A stretch of DNA of 64,000 nt. It comes from Stichopus chloronotus (Eukaryota; Echinodermata; Holothuroidea; Aspidochirotida; Stichopodidae). Made by a program: the position numbers and the translations under genes. Positions 48,953 through 62,000 of this stretch are shown here, piece after piece; the first letter of the stretch is position 1, and each line of letters opens with the position of its first letter. The notes under the pieces are model-generated. The model was not told the DNA's origin. It ran no database searches and saw nothing but the letters and a program-made list of their open reading frames with translations. The DNA lies in contig CM037850.1 in NCBI GenBank assembly GCA_021234535.1, positions 19,518,446 to 19,582,445 on the forward strand. Direction: 5' to 3'.

Positions 48953-51900
48953 GCTGTTGATATGTAGCAGGGAATATTGCAGACCGAAGGTTGGCAACCC
49001 CTGCCTTAGGAAATAAAACAATGTGTATGCTATCCTTGTGGTGAATTCATAAATGGAAGATTTTAGCCTTTTATATTCTATGTAGAATTCTTGTTATTGT
49101 TAGACTGCTGGGTCAGACAACAACCTTACAGAGACCATTCGCCCATCATAATTTCCCCAATACCCCCCCCCCCTCCCCTAACCTGTGATCTTATTCGCCC
49201 AATCAAGGTTTTTTTTTTGGAACCACCTTTCACGAATCAACAGTAAATGTGGTTTCTACATTTACAACTGACAAAAAACAAAAAAAAATCACACAAAGAA
49301 TGGAACTATCTTTATATAATAAATGTTTTAGAATACACTCAAGGTTTTAGCATAGCAGGCAGACTTCTTCAAGATTTGTTTTTTCTGGGTGAAAAATGGA
49401 AAAGTATTTAATAAATGAAACTAAAGAAAATGTTCTTTCCTTTTATACATGACAATTTTCTATCAAGGTGAATCACATATATTCAAGGTGAACACAGCAA
49501 CAACCTTGCACATTTCATGAACAAAAAAGAAAAGAAAAAACCATTGCATATTTGGCATTGTGCCACCAAGCCAATGGACCACTTTAAACAAAACTCTGAG
49601 CTAATTAATTTTGAATGAAACAAAAATTCTCTCTGTATTAAAACATGAGCCCTTTGGAATACATGAATCTTGCCAAATCAATTGTGGTTAACCAAACACA
49701 TTCTCCATCATCGAAGTAGATTACTGCTGCATGATGTAGCTGATGTTGTTTCAAAGGAATTTGATCACCTTCATAGGTAAGGTCTAACAACACCATTAAA
49801 TGCAGAGCCTGTTGGCAATTTATCAAGTTTACCAAACCCCACAAATGTTTGGTACAGACTAAAAGCAGACAAAAGGACTAATACAGATGATCCATCTGAA
49901 CCTATGTTGCTGAAATAAACCTCGATAAGGAGAGCCACTTCTGTCAGTTACACAATATAGCAAATAAAAGCATGGTATTGAAAATTGTTTCATTGCCACC
50001 ACATCTATCACACAGATATTCAACTGATGAATATAAAGGTTAGAAAAAATAATTCCAATACTTAAAAATTACTTGCAACAATATGATATCCATGATAACC
50101 CTTGCTATACAAAATTTAAATATTAAAATATGTAACTACTGCATCTGCTACTTTCAACACTACCAATTAAAATGTACATACTTGTTTCAATAAAACGCTA
50201 AATTATGATAAAATCATTTGATACATCAAAACCAAACTTACGAAAGTTGGTAATACCTAAAGCGGAATTGATTAGACTTCAGAAAACAGCAACAAGCCCC
50301 AAAGTGAGGCAGTGAGGTTAAGTGGAAATGTATTGAGAGTGCTGTGTCTGTCATAAAGTCACAGGCTGATTTATCTCTTTCCCTTTTCAAGAGAAAAACA
50401 ACGAAATTGATGCGCAGCCTTTCGCATCTTACCTGGATGGTTGAATATCTGATTAGACTACTGTAGCAATGATGTATACTAAGATATACTTCGACCAGAT
50501 GAATACCACTAATGTCACAAGGTGAATGCAAGAAGCGAGGACTATTGCAAAATATAGTCAATATTCACAGCCATTACCCAAAATATACAGAATACAAAAC
50601 TCATAAAATTTCAGTTACCTCTCACAATTCACAAATTTGACCAAATATTTCCAGCGTCAGCGTGGTCGTGATAACGTGGAATGTACTAAATGTAACTACA
50701 GTAACGCATGCAAAGAATGTATCATGACCACACTAAATGTAAGAAATAATTAAAAGATGGCAGCAAATATTGACACCAACATCTACTAAACATATAAGAA
50801 GTCACACATGCAGCAAGAACGTTTTCTTTGAAAGCTGTTCTTCGTCGAACGAGAATTTTGGACATAGAAGGTCTGTCTGCCTCAACATGTTCATACAAAC
50901 AGAACATAATGATATGCAGAAGTAACACTTTAACCAATCAGCAATCAACATCAGCCCAGAGTTTAGGATTTATGTCCTGCAAATAATAGAGGTTATAACA
51001 GAGGTGATTTGCCAAATCATGTGAGCAGATTCAACTTTTGAAAAAGGTTAATGGAGACGTTGGAGGAAGGTCACAAGACACACTGAGCTTGGTTTACCAA
51101 CTCTGCATTAAACATAGAAATCTGGGTGCCTCTTGAGACAGCCAGGTAGTGGAACTAATTTTAACTTGCTATGGCTGGGATGATTTCACGACTATGTATC
51201 TGGTGACCTTGTTATGGTAGCAAGATGACTTTTAGCTTTACACAAAGTACCCCAAGATCACCAACTTAATGAGTGCGGCAGAAAGGCTGTACAGTGGTGT
51301 GAGTCTAAAATCAAGCAAATATAGGTTCAACATAACAGCAAGTAGTTCGAGCAACCTGTTGACGATATAGTTGCACCAGAGATTTAATTAGATACAACAA
51401 GAGTGGGAATATGTGGAAAAAGCTACAAAGATGCAAGATATGGCTAATTGGTTCCTTGATCTAGTGACATGCTACCACAAGTGATACAAAAAAATGCCAA
51501 AAATGACAAAGCTGACGACCGATAGTTGTAAAGATTTGGAGGGAAGAAAGAAGACAACGGCACAGTTCCCAGAATAAACTGGAGGGATCCTGGACCTCTA
51601 ACAATTTGAAAGACGAATCATAATTTAAAAGGAACTTATAAGATTCAAAATAGGTAAAGCATGACTAGAGACCTAACCCCCTAAACATACCCCACCTCAC
51701 TTCACTGAACTCCAAATGTTCACCAAAAAAAGTTACAGTTTGGAAATCTCTTGAGACATTGCTAAGTCCTCGTTCCTATCAATTAATTGCCCTCCATAAA
51801 TAACAGACTAGAAAAATAATATGAAGTACTTGATGACAGGAATAAATTTACATGGTACTCATACAACACTAATCTCATTCACTAATGACAGCATGTAATC

Positions 51901-52500
51901 ACACATAGCAACAGATATATACCTCTCATCGAAGTCACCTGGCAGTACGAGAATACAGGATCGGTTTCACAAACTTGATGGCTTTAAAGTTAAATGGAGA
52001 CCAAGCAAAATACTACTTTAATCTCTGTGTCATATAAAATGGCTCAGCGATGCTTGTGATAAAGTGCATGGGTGCTGGGTATGTAGTGTAATGATAGAGG
52101 CTCTTGAGTACCCTAAGCATAAAACATTTGTTTATGACTTTCTCAGCTTGCTGACTCTGAGTGAAAAAGAACAGCATTTCAGGAAAAACAAAAGCAAAAC
52201 TGTAAAGTTGTTAAAGGCTGTCCGTTAGAACTGAAAAGGGATAAGAGAGCCAACTCCATGAAATAATACCCATGCCATGGCATAACCCCTCAGAGAACAA
52301 GACTAATACCTTCGCTGTTGTGCTTTTTTATGGCGTCAAAGGTACTACCAGCTACCTGGAGATGGTGTACCCATTGAGGGTGTGCTCTAACTGCACAACC
52401 AGATAAGTCTGGTGTGTGATGTAAGATGAATAAAGTAATAAATCAAGGGCAAAATGAGCCTAGACATTTTCAAGTGGTTCCCTTCAGCTTACTGTTAGGA
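48953..52500. other. Intergenic between converging genes; nothing recognised
   Basis: The stretch lies between the plus-strand PRELID2 gene and the minus-strand ankyrin-annexin gene. No splice-framed exon or block duplication was found. It contains a poly(C) run at 49164-49175. Part of it may be 3' UTR of the minus-strand gene. Confidence 0.5.
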
Positions 52501-52863
52501 TTAAAGGGAAATAGGGCATTTAGAATACACCAACATGACATACAATCGAAATAGCTTTAGTCATTGTTAAACCATCCATTTTCATCAATAAACACCTGCA
52601 AAAGCTTCATCTCCTCAAAACATTATGCATGTGATGAGTAACGGAAGATGCATCATTTGAATTTTGAAAAGTTTGGGTGAACAAATTTGTGTTAAGTAAG
52701 AAATAACTGATTATGAATTTCTATATGTGAGAAGCTTATTTCTTGAAAAGAAGGCTACTGTTCTTCCTTATTTTGAACAATCTATCATTCTACGTGCACA
52801 AACATTGGTTTCAAAAATATGGATATTTTCTCTAAAACAAACGCCCTATTTCCCTCCCTTTAA
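52501..52863. mobile_element. Short inverted-repeat element, TTAA type, 363 bp
   Basis: The left end is TTAAAGGGAAATAGGGC. The right end in reverse complement is TTAAAGGGAGGGAAATAGGGC, the same with a four-base insertion, and TTAA is present on both sides. The interior matches the element at 20426-20783. Weaker interior similarity to 3850-4140, 19480-19720 and 33330-33610 shows that older copies are built into block B. No coding capacity is visible. It ends 145 bp downstream of the ankyrin-annexin stop codon, so it probably sits in that gene's 3' UTR or immediate flank. Confidence 0.85.
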
Positions 52864-53007
52864 CAAGACGCACAAAGGCTTCACGAGCTTGGGTCAACTT
52901 CGGCGAGGGATATTTCTTGCGCTGTCACTTGATCAAAAGGTCTTAGTAGAATCAGAGAGATGGTCAGATAATGGATGTACCTTCATCCTCCCCAGTGCTT
53001 CAACATC

Positions 53008-56000
53008 TCAATTCTCCCCTCCTACGAGAGCGAGCAGAATCTTCTTGTAATCACCAGACGTGTCTCCCTGAAGAGAAAAAAAAATGTGACAACGGGTGTA
53101 AGTTGCAACGGCATAGCTACAGTAGAATTATAGTTTTAGGTGAGCCTATTGCATGAATGAGACGTCAATGTTGCAAAAATTACACTCATTTTTTTGAATA
53201 GCAATATATCTAACCGTCACAAGTCAGGCGGGGGGCGGCTATCATATTGGGGGGCTTGGGGGGTGACATTTTAAGTGAACACTCACCGCTATTGCCTTCC
53301 CCAGGGTTTCTTTGTAGGCAGGCTGATATTCCCCTTTGATGTTTTCCATGTCGACCTCACATCTCGATATGACGATCCTCTTGAGGGTATCATCATCTGT
53401 GCCGACCCCCTGGAGGAAGAAATAGACAAAGAACCACTCTCATAAACCCTTGAGAGGCAGAAATATGAATTATATTCCATCCGCTTTTGTGAATTTCCAT
53501 CTACCTGTACCCATGCTCACATTACCTTTCATACTTCTCAAACCCGTACTTCTCGCACACTCTTTATACGCAGCTTAAAATGTAAAGCAAAAACATCTAA
53601 ACGGTTGATTAAGTATATATAAATCAGTGAGAGACACTGCAAAAATGAGATTTCAAAAAAAAGGAACACAAATTAACTTCTTAATTTACGTAGAACAAAT
53701 AGTTATGCAGTTGTGTTCAAAACCAGTGATAAAGATGGCCATGCACCTTTAAGTTTCAAAGGCTCAAAAGTTTTGGCAAAAGATCTAGTATAAAAACAAA
53801 CATCATCAATCGCTATCTTAATACCACTGAGAGCAACACAAAGGGATTGGGGGGGGTTATGAAAATGACTTCAGTTTCCTTTCTGTGCAGTTTAAGTCTC
53901 AATAGGATAAGAGCATGCATGGAAAAGTGGAAACTGGCAGAGTCACAATGTTAGCAAAACTGATTCCTCTCAAATTTCACCTACAATCCAGTCAATTTTC
54001 GCTAGGTATGCATTCCACATTGGATGAAAACTTTGACTGTGAACTGCTCTTTTCTGAAGATTTAAAGGTTGCTTTTCTTTTGCAATAAATTTGCCTGTCC
54101 AGTCATATTTTACTCATACTCTTTCCAGAATGTATCTTTATGGCTCATTCAGAGAAAAGACTGAGCAGAAACGTAAAATACAAGGTCTTTCCCACGACCA
54201 CTTATCATCCTTACAGTTGCGGTAAAATTTAGAGGGCTTACCTTCATGGTCTTGTAAAGTTTGTCAGCGAAGAACTTGTGTTTATTCATGACACACCTAA
54301 CTGTAAACAGAAATACAAGAGCAAGAGGAAAAGAATAAAAATGTTGAGACGTTTTCTTTTCCTTTTTTTTTTTGTCCAGCAGAATCTCATCATAGCACTT
54401 TGCAAATAACTAATCAAAGATGAAGGGAACATAACAGTAATGAACAAAGACAGGAGTGGTGTCACAAGTGCAGAAAGTGTGAATAACAATACTGCAGACA
54501 TATTGCCATGACAGAAAGAAGGCACTAGCATGAGCAGTAGATGCTTACCCATTAGGCTGATCTAAATGCAGTTATCATCAAATTGTGTTATAATATTATC
54601 TCACAATACATTCCAACAAGTTATATAATTGCCATATGCAAATTGAAACTTATTTTAGATTCAGATGGTTGCTATCATTGCTATATGTGACATCGATAAG
54701 CAAAAGATGCATATATCACCATGAAGCAGGCTCTCCTTTGCTCCAAAAAACAGTTTCTTGACGAGTGGAGAGAAGTGCAAGAAATCAAACAGAAGTCACA
54801 ATAACACATGGAACGTTTTGAGCTCAAATACACCAAAGGGCTCTCGGCATCAACTCATTTCAACACAAGGCAAAGTTTCAAGAGTTTTGTCTTCCACATG
54901 ATATGTAATTCACTGAGCGCAAATAGTTGCCAAATAGAATAACTGCTACAGTATCTCACATGAGTTAGTTATACACAGAAACAGCCAATCCTCACATGAT
55001 ATCATAATCCTTAATCATGATGGTATGTTTCCATATCACATCATGTTCTATCACGGAGAAAAGGGTTCTCTTGAGACATGATTTTAGCAAACTATGGAAA
55101 TTCGGTGAAGGGCTAGGTGCAACCAAGGACTAGATGGTTAGAAATTCTGGCAAAATGAATATTCATTAGGCTATCATGGGTATTAATAAATTCAAGCAGT
55201 TGGGCTGACTTTACTTACTGAAAACAAAGCCAGCTATCATCATTGTGTACAAACATTGCTTTGCAGTGTTAAACTGTCTTGGAAATTTCACAATTAATTT
55301 CTATGTGATCCCACACCCACTGGGGTGATCTGGGTTAACTCACCGACAGCCAGCATGGCATTCTTCAAATCTCCCGACATTTCCTTTTTAATTGCCTGCT
55401 CGATGCTGTGCTTGGACACGTTACCGTATTCTGCAAACTGTCGCCCTCAGCTGGGAGTAGCTCCTGGACATGAGGATGACATTGAATCGCGACTTCGTCC
55501 GTGCCCCAGCTGTCCTCTCCTGCCTTGTACAATGCCTGGATGACAGTGTGGGGAGAAATATTAAATAGAAACCAAATGAATGAAAACTTCCATAAAACTG
55601 TGATGTATTTTAGGTTTGATTTGAAAGGAATATATAATTGTCATTTTATCACATATTCCATACTGATATCTCCTTTATTGGTCCAACCCTTCTCGAATAA
55701 TACAAAAAAAATCGATGACTGGTGACTGCTACCAACGGTTCTCGCATTTTCATCCGACACATCTGTTTGCGAATGTGTAATGGCACCAAGGGTAGGAAGT
55801 AAGTTAAGAATTCAAAATAAAGTTGTGAAACATTCGACAAGTCCACTCTTCCTCTCCACACGAAAACATTCTTGACTCTCAGAACACCTATGAGATCTTC
55901 ACACTTCTATTTTATATGAACAAAAAAAAAAAAAATACAGCAAGCATTCAAAATAATGTAGACTGCTACAGTATTGAAAAAGTGGTTCATTAGTCACACG

Positions 56001-59000
56001 ACTGCTGTTACATTTTCTAGCTTCAAGGTTTTTCTACATCAAAAATGCAAAGCTTTTGAAAAAAGTATTTCCAGCGAATAAACCAGCAAAAAACCAATAA
56101 ACACTTACGGCTGCATCTTCCTTGGCCTTCACGGGGTCAACCTCATCATCTTCAGGTCTGGCGCCCTCTAAGACTGACACCAATAAACGCTGAAAGTGCC
56201 CAGAGGTATCCCCACTGACATCGTCTTCCAACCTTCTTGCCATAGGCTGCAATAAAAGGGGAAAAACACCCAACTGAAAATCATATTGAAACTCTGAAAT
56301 GGACTTCTATATCTTACACTTGATGTTTTTCTCATGTTTGTTCTGACAGTTCATGGACTTTGGAGGACCATACATAATTATTTCTAATGTTGCTTGCTTA
56401 GGAGTGAAAAAAAATGGATAAAGGCTGAGAATAATGGGAAGGACAAAATGAGTTTAAAGGGATCCAAGAAAGATGGTACGCATAGACATGGAGTTTCATA
56501 TTTCAATTAAAATCATCACAATGTCTGCTAAGAAGTCAACATTAGCATTTATTGAGAAGGATACGATTCTGACAGAAGGTGGAAGGGGGCTGTGGTTGGG
56601 TGGGGTGGATGTGGTTGGGTGGGGTGGGGTGATATGGGTGGGTGGGGTTCTATGGGCGGGTGGTCACCTTGTTGATATGCCTTCTTGATAGCTTTGATGG
56701 AGCTGTTTGTTCTGGTGCACAGGATCTCAATCAGGGTGTCCTCATCTGTTCCCAGACCCTGCAAGAGAAAGACGAAATGAGGAACTGTAAAAATTCAGCA
56801 ATGACTACAACAGCAGAAAAAGAATTATAATTACTATTTTAATGATTCAGGACTTGAAGGGCAATTATTTTTACAAAGCTAAGCGAACCACACAAATGTG
56901 GATAAAGTCTGTGGTTTATTCTGTGTGTTACGAATTCATGTCAGGTGACTGCCAACTTGAGAATGTGGTCTAAAAATTAGTTTCTTCTATTCGCTAGGTC
57001 AGTTCAGATGGAAAAACCCTAGATCACTCTTAGATGAAAAAAACCCTGTGACCCTGTTATTGAAACCCCCCCCACTTCTAAACTTCAGTTGCGTCATGCA
57101 TCACCACCTTCATCCGCTCTGGCAAAGCACCAGTTTGACTATCCAAGCTGAAAATTTATCATCCCAAAATGAAGCTAGAACAGTCAGAGAAAGAATCTTC
57201 TTTGTAAGAATCTGGTCACCTTGTTCACAAAAACATAAAAGTTCCTGCCATCTTAGAGGTTAATACCTTCATGGCTTTGTGTAGCTGGTAAGCATCATAC
57301 ATCTCAGGGGTCATCAGTAGTCCCTCCACCACATCCCAAAGTTTGCCGCTCAGCTCACCCTTCAACTCTTTCACGAGGTCCTGCCGAGAAAGGTCAAAAA
57401 CCAAGCATCAGAAATTTAATATGCAAAAACAAATCTGTTCTAGCAAATTTAGCATTTGCCAATGGCCATTAGTGTAAAATGAGAACATGCTAAACTGTTG
57501 GCTGCCTTTGAGCTCCAAATTACACTTGGACCCTCGTTAAATTCTTGTGTTTATTTTTTGTACAGCTTTGTGTGTATATAGTTTACAGGGCAATATGGCC
57601 TGAATTTGAAATACATAAAAGAAAGTGAAACAGCTGCTCACAGTATTAAAGTCCAGAGAGAAAAAGTTTGATCATGACCTGTCGGGAGAAGCATCACTAC
57701 TTGAACTTTTCATAAACGGTATGTGAGAAACTTGCCTTGAGATATGTTTAAACTGATCTCCTATCTTTGTTGCTGCTGCTCAGGTGCCAATAATTAAAAG
57801 AGGAAGTGATTTAAACAAAAGAAACAAGAATTTTCTTTCTTGAAATTGAGAGAACGGTTGCCCTTAACCAATTTTTGGTTAAGAGTAAAGGTCTTAACAG
57901 CAACCTTTTTCTGGGAATTGATCATTTACAACCACAAATAATTTGCTAGCTGTTTCTCATGGTGATCAAATTCCTGCTCCAAACAAACCACAATCCCAAA
58001 GTAGCCCTGTGGTAAACAGAGGCTTGGGAGAGTGGGAGTAGTAAAGAGGGTGTTATCACTAATCAACCATACCAGTGGATGTCGCCAATGCATTCTGAAC
58101 AGTCTAGTTCACACTTAGTGTCCTTCACAAGTATACGTGCATATACGCATCTTTACATCTGACACTAACTCAGCCTTGTAAATGAAATTTCCTTGTGTAG
58201 ATGGATTGCAACTAGTGTTTGCATCGATTCCTAACCTTTGAATCGAGGGTTTTTTCTTACACCCACAGGGTATCCAGGTACTGGACCAAAATGGCAGGCT
58301 TTTTGTGTTAAATTTGGTATTTTCACAGCACTGCACATCACACTTGTGTGGAGGACTAGTATTTCATACACTTCGCCTACATCCTCTCATGAACAGGAAA
58401 ATCTGTTTTTCCTGTTTTCCTTGGGAAAAATTCCTTTTGAGCTACTTGCTGTGTATGGTAGGTGAAATCTGGCAATCTGACACAGTGTGTTTACACAAAG
58501 GTTGTGTCATTTTTAACTTTAGGAAGGAATAGGGTAGGTAATTTTGAACTTGTATGAGAAAATGCAATTCGGGTACCCAAGCTACCTGTGAAAACACTAA
58601 TTAAAACCTGTTTACTACTTCACAGTGAATGTACAACTGCTTACAAAGTTTCTTTCTTTTCTTTTGTCTTATTTTCCTTGAGGTGGGAGGGAAATTTGTG
58701 ATTGGTCACCCGCTTGGATGAGTATCTGGAATTCTACAGAGTCAAAATAAGACCCACTGCAGATAAAGAGTCACCCAATAAATTCTGCATACCTTGCCAA
58801 ACATCTGTTTGAACTGTTTACTAATCTTCTGCCGCTGAAAGTTGGAGCGTTGAGACAAAACCTCGATAATGGCTTTCTCATCAGTTCCTGGTGGGGAGAA
58901 AAAAAGACTTCTCATACTAGGATATGAAATATCAAGTTCAGACAAGATAACAAAATAATAATACAGAAATACCAGCAAGCAATACACAAAACAGATGTAA

Positions 59001-62000
59001 TTAGCTACAGTCACCTTTCTACACAAATCTCACATTTTCTGAAAAAAAAAAAAAAGACTTGTGATACTGGGATATGAAATATCAAGACAAGAGAAGATAA
59101 GGAACATAAAATAAAAAAATACAAGCCTAGCAATACACAAAACAGATGTTATTAACATAGTCACCTTATTACACAAATCTCACATTTTCTGAAGAAAAAA
59201 ACTTAGCCCCAAAACAAACTTTTCTTTAAATTTAATAAAAGGAAAGTTTCTTCTCACAGAATACAGGGAAGTTCAATCAAATAAAGTGATGGCATACTAG
59301 ATTTCAAAAAAGTTACTCACCAAAGCCTTTCATGGCCTTTCGAAGTTTTTCAGCATCGGCCTGGGGGTCAAAGTTAGTGGATGGGTGAACAGTTCCTTTG
59401 TCCTGTTCAGAGGTAGAGAAATGAGAGTCAGTCAATATCCTGTAACCGAAAACCTGTCCTATCCTAGTCTAGCGGTTTCCAACAGAAGAAGCAGGAAAAT
59501 TAAGAAAAATTTGATAACTTGGAAAGGAGATATTGTACAAGAGGTAGCAGTCATCGCTACTAATATTAAAAAAAAAAGATCTTTGACATCCTTGTTTGTT
59601 TGTCTATTCATAAACTCTTCTTACAGGGAATAATTCAGCATTCAAAATTTTGCATAGCAGTTTTCAGGTTATGCCGGAATATTGTCGCAAAATCAGAGAA
59701 ACACCTGAATGTTGCATGTACAAAACTTGGTACACAATGTTTCCCTTGTATAGCAGTTTCATCACCTTGTGTAGTCAATGAGATATCAGATACCAGAATC
59801 ATCCAATGACTGTTCTTCGTCAGAAATGCAGAACAATTCATCAAAGCGCTCCAGGTAGAGGAAACTGAATCCAACCCCCTCCCCCCCCAGACATTTCAGT
59901 TCACCTCACACGACATTGCTCATCGATACATCATTTACGACTTACTTTATGAATCATTCCCAACAGTACCTCCTCTCGCCACTGGTGGCGGTATAAATAC
60001 TTTTAAATCTTGTAATTCAGTATGTGTATGAAACATTCTGAAATCACATCATTCATCCCTCTATAACTGCATTACATATCACAGTGGACCACTGAGTCCT
60101 ATCATCCATCTAAACATGACTGGTACGATACATTCAAAGCTTGCAGTGAGACGATCATACTTGTTATGTGTCTAGCATATTCACCTTTGGCAGTTTCTCT
60201 TTGTACTTTTTCGGTCGTGGTGAGTCCTCCTCACTTTCATCCTCTTCCTCATCTTCTTCCTCCTCGCTCTCTTCGACCTTCTTCTTCTTTTTCCCTTTCT
60301 CTTTCTTGGAATGAGACATCTTGTCCAACATATCTTGGCCCATGCTCGAAGCAAACAGGGCCACGATGCTCTGGTAACCATTCTTGACAGCCAGATCGTA
60401 TGGGGTCTCTCCTTTGGTATTTTTGGCCTTGGGATTCCCATTGTGCTCAAGCAACAGTTCGATGACCTCCTGACCATCTGGTCCAAGGAGGACGGCCTCG
60501 TGGAGGGGAGTGTTGCCCCGTCTGAAAGAACAAAATAAGGTACAGATGGTCCTTTTCTTAAAGGCAGTCACTCATCACTCCAAGCTACATTTTTGGCTAG
60601 GGGTAAGCAAAATACTCAATTGGTTATGCCCTTTACTTGACAACAAATTTGAAAGATGCCGAGTATTTTACATTACAAGTAAGTGGTTGAGAGAATTGGA
60701 AGTGTCTGGGGTGAAAAGTCACTGTCTTTAAGTATAACCTCTCAAGAGATACAACAAAGCCAAAATAGGTGCACCTTTCTAAGCATCACGTTCACTATTC
60801 ACGTACTGCATCATATCTGACCAGTTCTGAGGAACATGTGAATTTATTACTGCATCCAAAGGTCCTAACCTCCAAACCAGTACAAACAGAATACCATAAA
60901 AGCTAATTACAAATGACAGACATGGATTCTCTGTATGTAAGTAATATACATTACAGGTGATTTTATTTCTAAACACCAATCACATTCACTAACTTCACCA
61001 TCCGATTTTTTTTTTCTATTTCCTGAATTTATTGCTACTGTATCCCTTCCCAATGTTGACGCTTTATGCTTCAGTTTCACACATGATCTCCACAGCACCT
61101 TGCAGTGTTACCAAGGATACCAACAACACAAGAGTACTACCTCGATGCAACCTTGGTGCCTATCTTTGCTCCTTCATCCAGGAGGGTCTCGACAGCATCG
61201 AGATGGTTATTCATGGCGGCCACCATCAAAGCAGGTACTCCATCTTTGTTCTCTGCATTTGGATCTGCTCCCTGAAAGAAAGAGAGAAAATAGTTGCTTC
61301 TACTTTGTCTTCTTTCTGTGGCATTAGTTCAAAAAATTGCACAGAGAAGATAAAATTTGTTGTTGTTGTTAGAAAGTGGTTACCAGTCACACACTGTGAC
61401 AAAGAGCTACCTGTCACACACAATTACAAGAAGGTACCTGTAACATCTATGTAGCATAGAGCCACCTGCTGCAATATAGAGCTACCTTCACACAATGTAA
61501 TGAGCAGCTGTCACAAAGTTTACCATCAGCCACTGTCACAGTTGAAAGACGAAACTTGTTACACACAATTACAGTCACAAAAAGTAGGTACAACTCGCTA
61601 CAATTAGCTTCAGTGCTCATGATACAGCCACTAGGGAACCATATGTCCCAAGGTGACACAATCAACCACAGGGTGTAGTTGTCATGCATAACTGCAACCA
61701 AACTTCAAACCAAAACTTCACACCAATAGGGATTCAATTTTCACTGTTGAAGTCAATACGGCTACAATTTTCAATACCATGCCAATGTCCTCAGAATATT
61801 TTCATGAGGGGGTGGGAGGGAAACACATGTGAAGTATGCACTGTAGGCTACGGCAAAGTATTCCCTGGGGAAAGGTTTGCGGGGAGGTAGTTTTGTCTCA
61901 ACCTCAGAAATTTCTGATAATTGAGATGCTACAGGATGCAAACTGTTGCCACAAGTTTAGAGACATGTTCTTGCTCAATTGAGATGGAAGTAGCATATTT

